A DNA stretch of 64,000 nt, taken from positions 1-64,000 of the forward strand of contig JAKSKZ010000009.1 in the NCBI GenBank assembly GCA_024401475.1, read 5' to 3'. Shown here in pieces: positions 61,787-64,000 of this stretch; the first letter of the stretch is position 1, and the number at the start of each line of letters is the position of its first letter. Made by a program: the position numbers and the translations under genes. This DNA comes from Paludibacteraceae bacterium (GTDB taxonomy: Bacteria; Bacteroidota; Bacteroidia; Bacteroidales; Paludibacteraceae). Under the pieces are notes generated by a model. That model had not been told where the DNA came from. It worked only from the letters and a program-made list of their open reading frames with translations, and did no database searches.

Positions 61787-63604
61787 CTATTTCTCTTTCC
61801 AGTCTCCGTTATCTTTGATGAGCTGGATTAGTTTTTCAACGGCTTCATTTTCGGGAACCAATTTTTCTACGCAAGTTTGTCCTTTGTAGAGGTTGACTTT
61901 ACCTTTTGCCGAACCAACATATCCATAGTCGGCGTCTGCCATCTCGCCAGGGCCGTTTACGATGCAACCCATGATGCCGATTTTGAGGCCTTTCAGATGC
62001 GATGTCTTGGACTTTATCTCTGTAATGGTGCTCTGCATATTGTAGAGCGTTCTTCCGCAGCTAGGACAAGAAATGTACTCGGTTTTGCTGACTCTCGCTC
62101 TTGCAGCTTGGAGAATACCGAAGGCAATGGAAAGCGTCTTGGCGTGCTCTATGTTTCTGTCCTCGATCCAAAGACCGTCGCCCAACCCATCGATGAAGAA
62201 CATTCCTGCATCTGCACCTGCCATGATTTGCAACTTCTGGTTGTCTGTCTCTTCGTAGCTACGTTTGATTACGACAGGATTTTTCACGCCTTTGTTCAAC
62301 AATAGATGGAAGAAGGCTTTTTGCTCACCTACGCCATTTACATGGTTCGTCTCGATGATGAAGACTGTCTTCTCGTCTATCAGGTCAAACAATTGGTCGG
62401 TCGCATCCGGAAGCGTGATGCTTAAGAATTTGATGTTGCTGTTGGCCTCTTTTATTTTTGCTGCGTTTTGAGCAGAGAAGAGAGGGTAGGAGTTCTCTCC
62501 ATTTTTGATAGTTCCATCTGCACAATAGACGTAGTCTGCCACCAAGCCTTGGTGTTCGCTTGCTTCGTTAGCTATCACGATAGGAAGTTTGTTGCCGCCG
62601 ATGTTTTCAATCTTTAGGCTTTCTCTCTTTCTGTAAACGAAAGGATTGACCATTTTGCTATCAGAACCGTTGATGTGTGGGTGGTTTTGCCTGCGGGTGA
62701 CATATTCTGCTAAGAATTGTGCTACTGGAATCTCGCATTCGGGAGCCTCGCTGAGCGATACACGGATAGTGTCTCCAATACCATCGTTAAGTAATGCACC
62801 GATACCGACGGCCGATTTGATTCGTCCGTCTTCTCCGTCTCCTGCTTCGGTTACGCCAAGATGGAGAGGGAAATTCATGCCTTCTTCTTTCATGGTTGCC
62901 GCCAAAAGACGAACGGTTTGTACCATAATCACGGTGTTGGATGCTTTGATAGAGATAACGATGTTAGAGAAATTCTCTTCTCTGCAAATGCGTAAGAACT
63001 CCATGCAAGATTCCACCATGCCTTGAGAGGTGTCTCCGTAGCGACTCAAGATTCGGTCGGAGAGCGATCCGTGGTTTACTCCGATACGGATGGCTGTGTT
63101 GTGTTCTTTGCAGATGTTGAGGAAAGGAATGAGCCTTGTTCTGATTTTTTCAATCTCTTGTTTGTACTCCTCGTCTGTATACTCAAATCGTTTGTTGGTG
63201 TGGACGCTGTCAACAAAGTTTCCGGGATTGATACGAACCTTTTCTACATATTGGGCTGCTGTGTCAGCTGCGTTAGGGTTAAAGTGGATGTCGGCCACCA
63301 ATGGTGTCGTATAGCCTTTGCTGTTTAATCCGTTGCGAATCTCTTTTAGGTTGGTTGCCTCTTTTACCCCTTGAGCTGTAAATCGCACTAATTCGCCGCC
63401 AGCCTCAATGATGCGAATGCATTGTTCGATGCTGGGTTCGGTGTCGTTGGTGTTGGTGTTGGCCATCGACTGGATGCGAATGGGTGCATCTCCGCCTAAT
63501 GTGAGGTTTCCTATGTTGACTTTGCTGGATTTCCTTCTGTTGTAGTTGAATAGGGCGTCTGCCGATTCGTCTTGCAGATGCGTTTTATGTCTCTCTATTT
63601 CCAT
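61787..63604 (-). CDS. ispG: 4-hydroxy-3-methylbut-2-enyl diphosphate synthase
   Basis: 605 residues, the long form of Bacteroidetes and plants with an inserted domain between the TIM barrel and the iron-sulphur domain. VNIGNLTLGGDAPIRIQSM at the start; 4Fe-4S region with YISCPSCGRTLYN and GIMGCIVNGPGEMADADYGY. Late step of the MEP isoprenoid pathway. Confidence 0.97.
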   Translation of the reverse strand: MEIERHKTHLQDESADALFNYNRRKSSKVNIGNLTLGGDAPIRIQSMANTNTNDTEPSIEQCIRIIEAGGELVRFTAQGVKEATNLKEIRNGLNSKGYTTPLVADIHFNPNAADTAAQYVEKVRINPGNFVDSVHTNKRFEYTDEEYKQEIEKIRTRLIPFLNICKEHNTAIRIGVNHGSLSDRILSRYGDTSQGMVESCMEFLRICREENFSNIVISIKASNTVIMVQTVRLLAATMKEEGMNFPLHLGVTEAGDGEDGRIKSAVGIGALLNDGIGDTIRVSLSEAPECEIPVAQFLAEYVTRRQNHPHINGSDSKMVNPFVYRKRESLKIENIGGNKLPIVIANEASEHQGLVADYVYCADGTIKNGENSYPLFSAQNAAKIKEANSNIKFLSITLPDATDQLFDLIDEKTVFIIETNHVNGVGEQKAFFHLLLNKGVKNPVVIKRSYEETDNQKLQIMAGADAGMFFIDGLGDGLWIEDRNIEHAKTLSIAFGILQAARARVSKTEYISCPSCGRTLYNMQSTITEIKSKTSHLKGLKIGIMGCIVNGPGEMADADYGYVGSAKGKVNLYKGQTCVEKLVPENEAVEKLIQLIKDNGDWKEK

Positions 63605-63676
63605 GTCGTAATTAGTTTTTACAAATATACTTCAATTTGTTTTTAAACGAAAAAGAAGTTTGCCATGTATCACCAT

Positions 63677-63710
63677 AAAAAAAGAGGTCGCTTAACGGCG
63701 ACCTCTTTTA
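63677..63710. terminator. Bidirectional terminator downstream of secDF/secF
   Basis: AAAGAGGTCGC/GCGACCTCTTT with loop cttaacg region and A/T runs on both sides. Confidence 0.88.
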
Positions 63711-63728
63711 TCGTGTGTTTGGAATTTC

Positions 63729-64000
63729 TTATTCTGCTACAACTTTAGCCTCTTCTGCTACAACTGCTTTGTTACCCTTCTTTTTCAAGATGTCGAAAGC
63801 AACAGGAGCTGCAACGAAGATAGTTGAGTAAGTACCCTCGATAACACCAATCAAGATAGCGAAGATAAATCCTCTGATTGTCTCTCCACCGAACAAGAAA
63901 ATGATTACCAATACCACGAATGTACTCATTGATGTACTGAACGTACGGCTCAATGTAGAACTGATGGAGTGGTTGAATACCTTTTCCTCGTCCCAATCTG
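63729..64000 (-). CDS. Protein translocase SecDF/SecF C-terminus (partial)
   Basis: The frame is open to the window edge. Reads VFNHSISSTLSRTFSTSMST, FLFGGETIRGFIFAILIGVI and GTYSTIFVAAPVAFDILKKK, the last membrane segments of SecF, in Bacteroidetes normally part of a fused SecDF. It uses the proton gradient to finish Sec export. The N-terminal part lies beyond the window. Confidence 0.92.
   Translation of the reverse strand, partial: DWDEEKVFNHSISSTLSRTFSTSMSTFVVLVIIFLFGGETIRGFIFAILIGVIEGTYSTIFVAAPVAFDILKKKGNKAVVAEEAKVVAE

Noticed and set aside
61640..61831. 63-codon open frame between ogt and ispG
   Set aside because: Overlaps the ispG end and the long hairpin; low-complexity product.

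Overview
The window is from a Bacteroidetes genome, most likely order Bacteroidales. The evidence is the TAnnTTTG-type -7 boxes, the long (605-residue) IspG, a fused CcsB/CcsA cytochrome c assembly protein, a SecDF-type translocase, an imelysin / di-heme oxidoreductase / porin operon, and transposase remnants of types common in that group. No species can be named from the sequence alone.

Bases 1 to about 32,350 are one accessory island, read almost entirely from the + strand. It starts with the 3' end of what looks like a full-length Rhs gene, then carries a long string of detached Rhs tips. Each complete unit has three parts: the last part of the conserved Rhs core (ending in NPVKLVDPDG or similar), a different C-terminal toxin domain, and a small gene whose start usually overlaps the toxin stop. 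That small gene almost always encodes a signal peptide, lipobox or membrane anchor, so it is read here as a periplasmic or membrane-bound immunity protein. The toxin domains are mostly peptidase-like: a permuted papain/LRAT-like domain, JAB/JAMM-like domains, M91/NleD-like HExxH zincins, another HExxH peptidase, two caspase-like H/C domains, and two type-44 toxins. Two core lineages occur. Type A units begin at a 44-base boundary repeat (seven copies). Type B units are tied to GC-rich hairpin repeats.

About 25 immunity genes are present, but only 8 toxins are intact and fused in frame to a core. The rest are frameshifted, hold a nonsense codon, lack a core, or survive only as C-terminal tails of 20 to 60 codons upstream of an intact immunity gene. 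The island also holds a 1.5-kb near-perfect direct duplication, four transposase remnants (two of them directly abutting toxin fragments), fossils of Rhs repeat regions and a DUF1016-type nuclease gene. It ends beside tRNA-Asp(GTC). The likely reading is a silent-cassette store for exchanging the tip of an expressed Rhs toxin, combined with a bank of orphan immunity genes.

From about 32,770 to the right end the genome looks like ordinary core: tRNA-Asp, 4-alpha-glucanotransferase, an AAA ATPase, a vWA/coiled-coil/DUF3883-like protein, a polyprenyl-phosphate sugar transferase, secA, lgt, nagB, a phosphohexomutase, a second ATPase with a nuclease-like C-terminus, then a probable iron/haem envelope operon (porin, imelysin, di-heme oxidoreductase, second porin, single-haem lipoprotein). 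That operon is followed by a RidA-like protein and the CcsBA haem ligase that would mature its CxxCH proteins. The window ends with ogt, ispG and the 3' end of secDF/secF. Two smaller mobile traces lie here: a HicB-like antitoxin pseudogene near 37,500 and a MITE-like element near 48,490-48,891.
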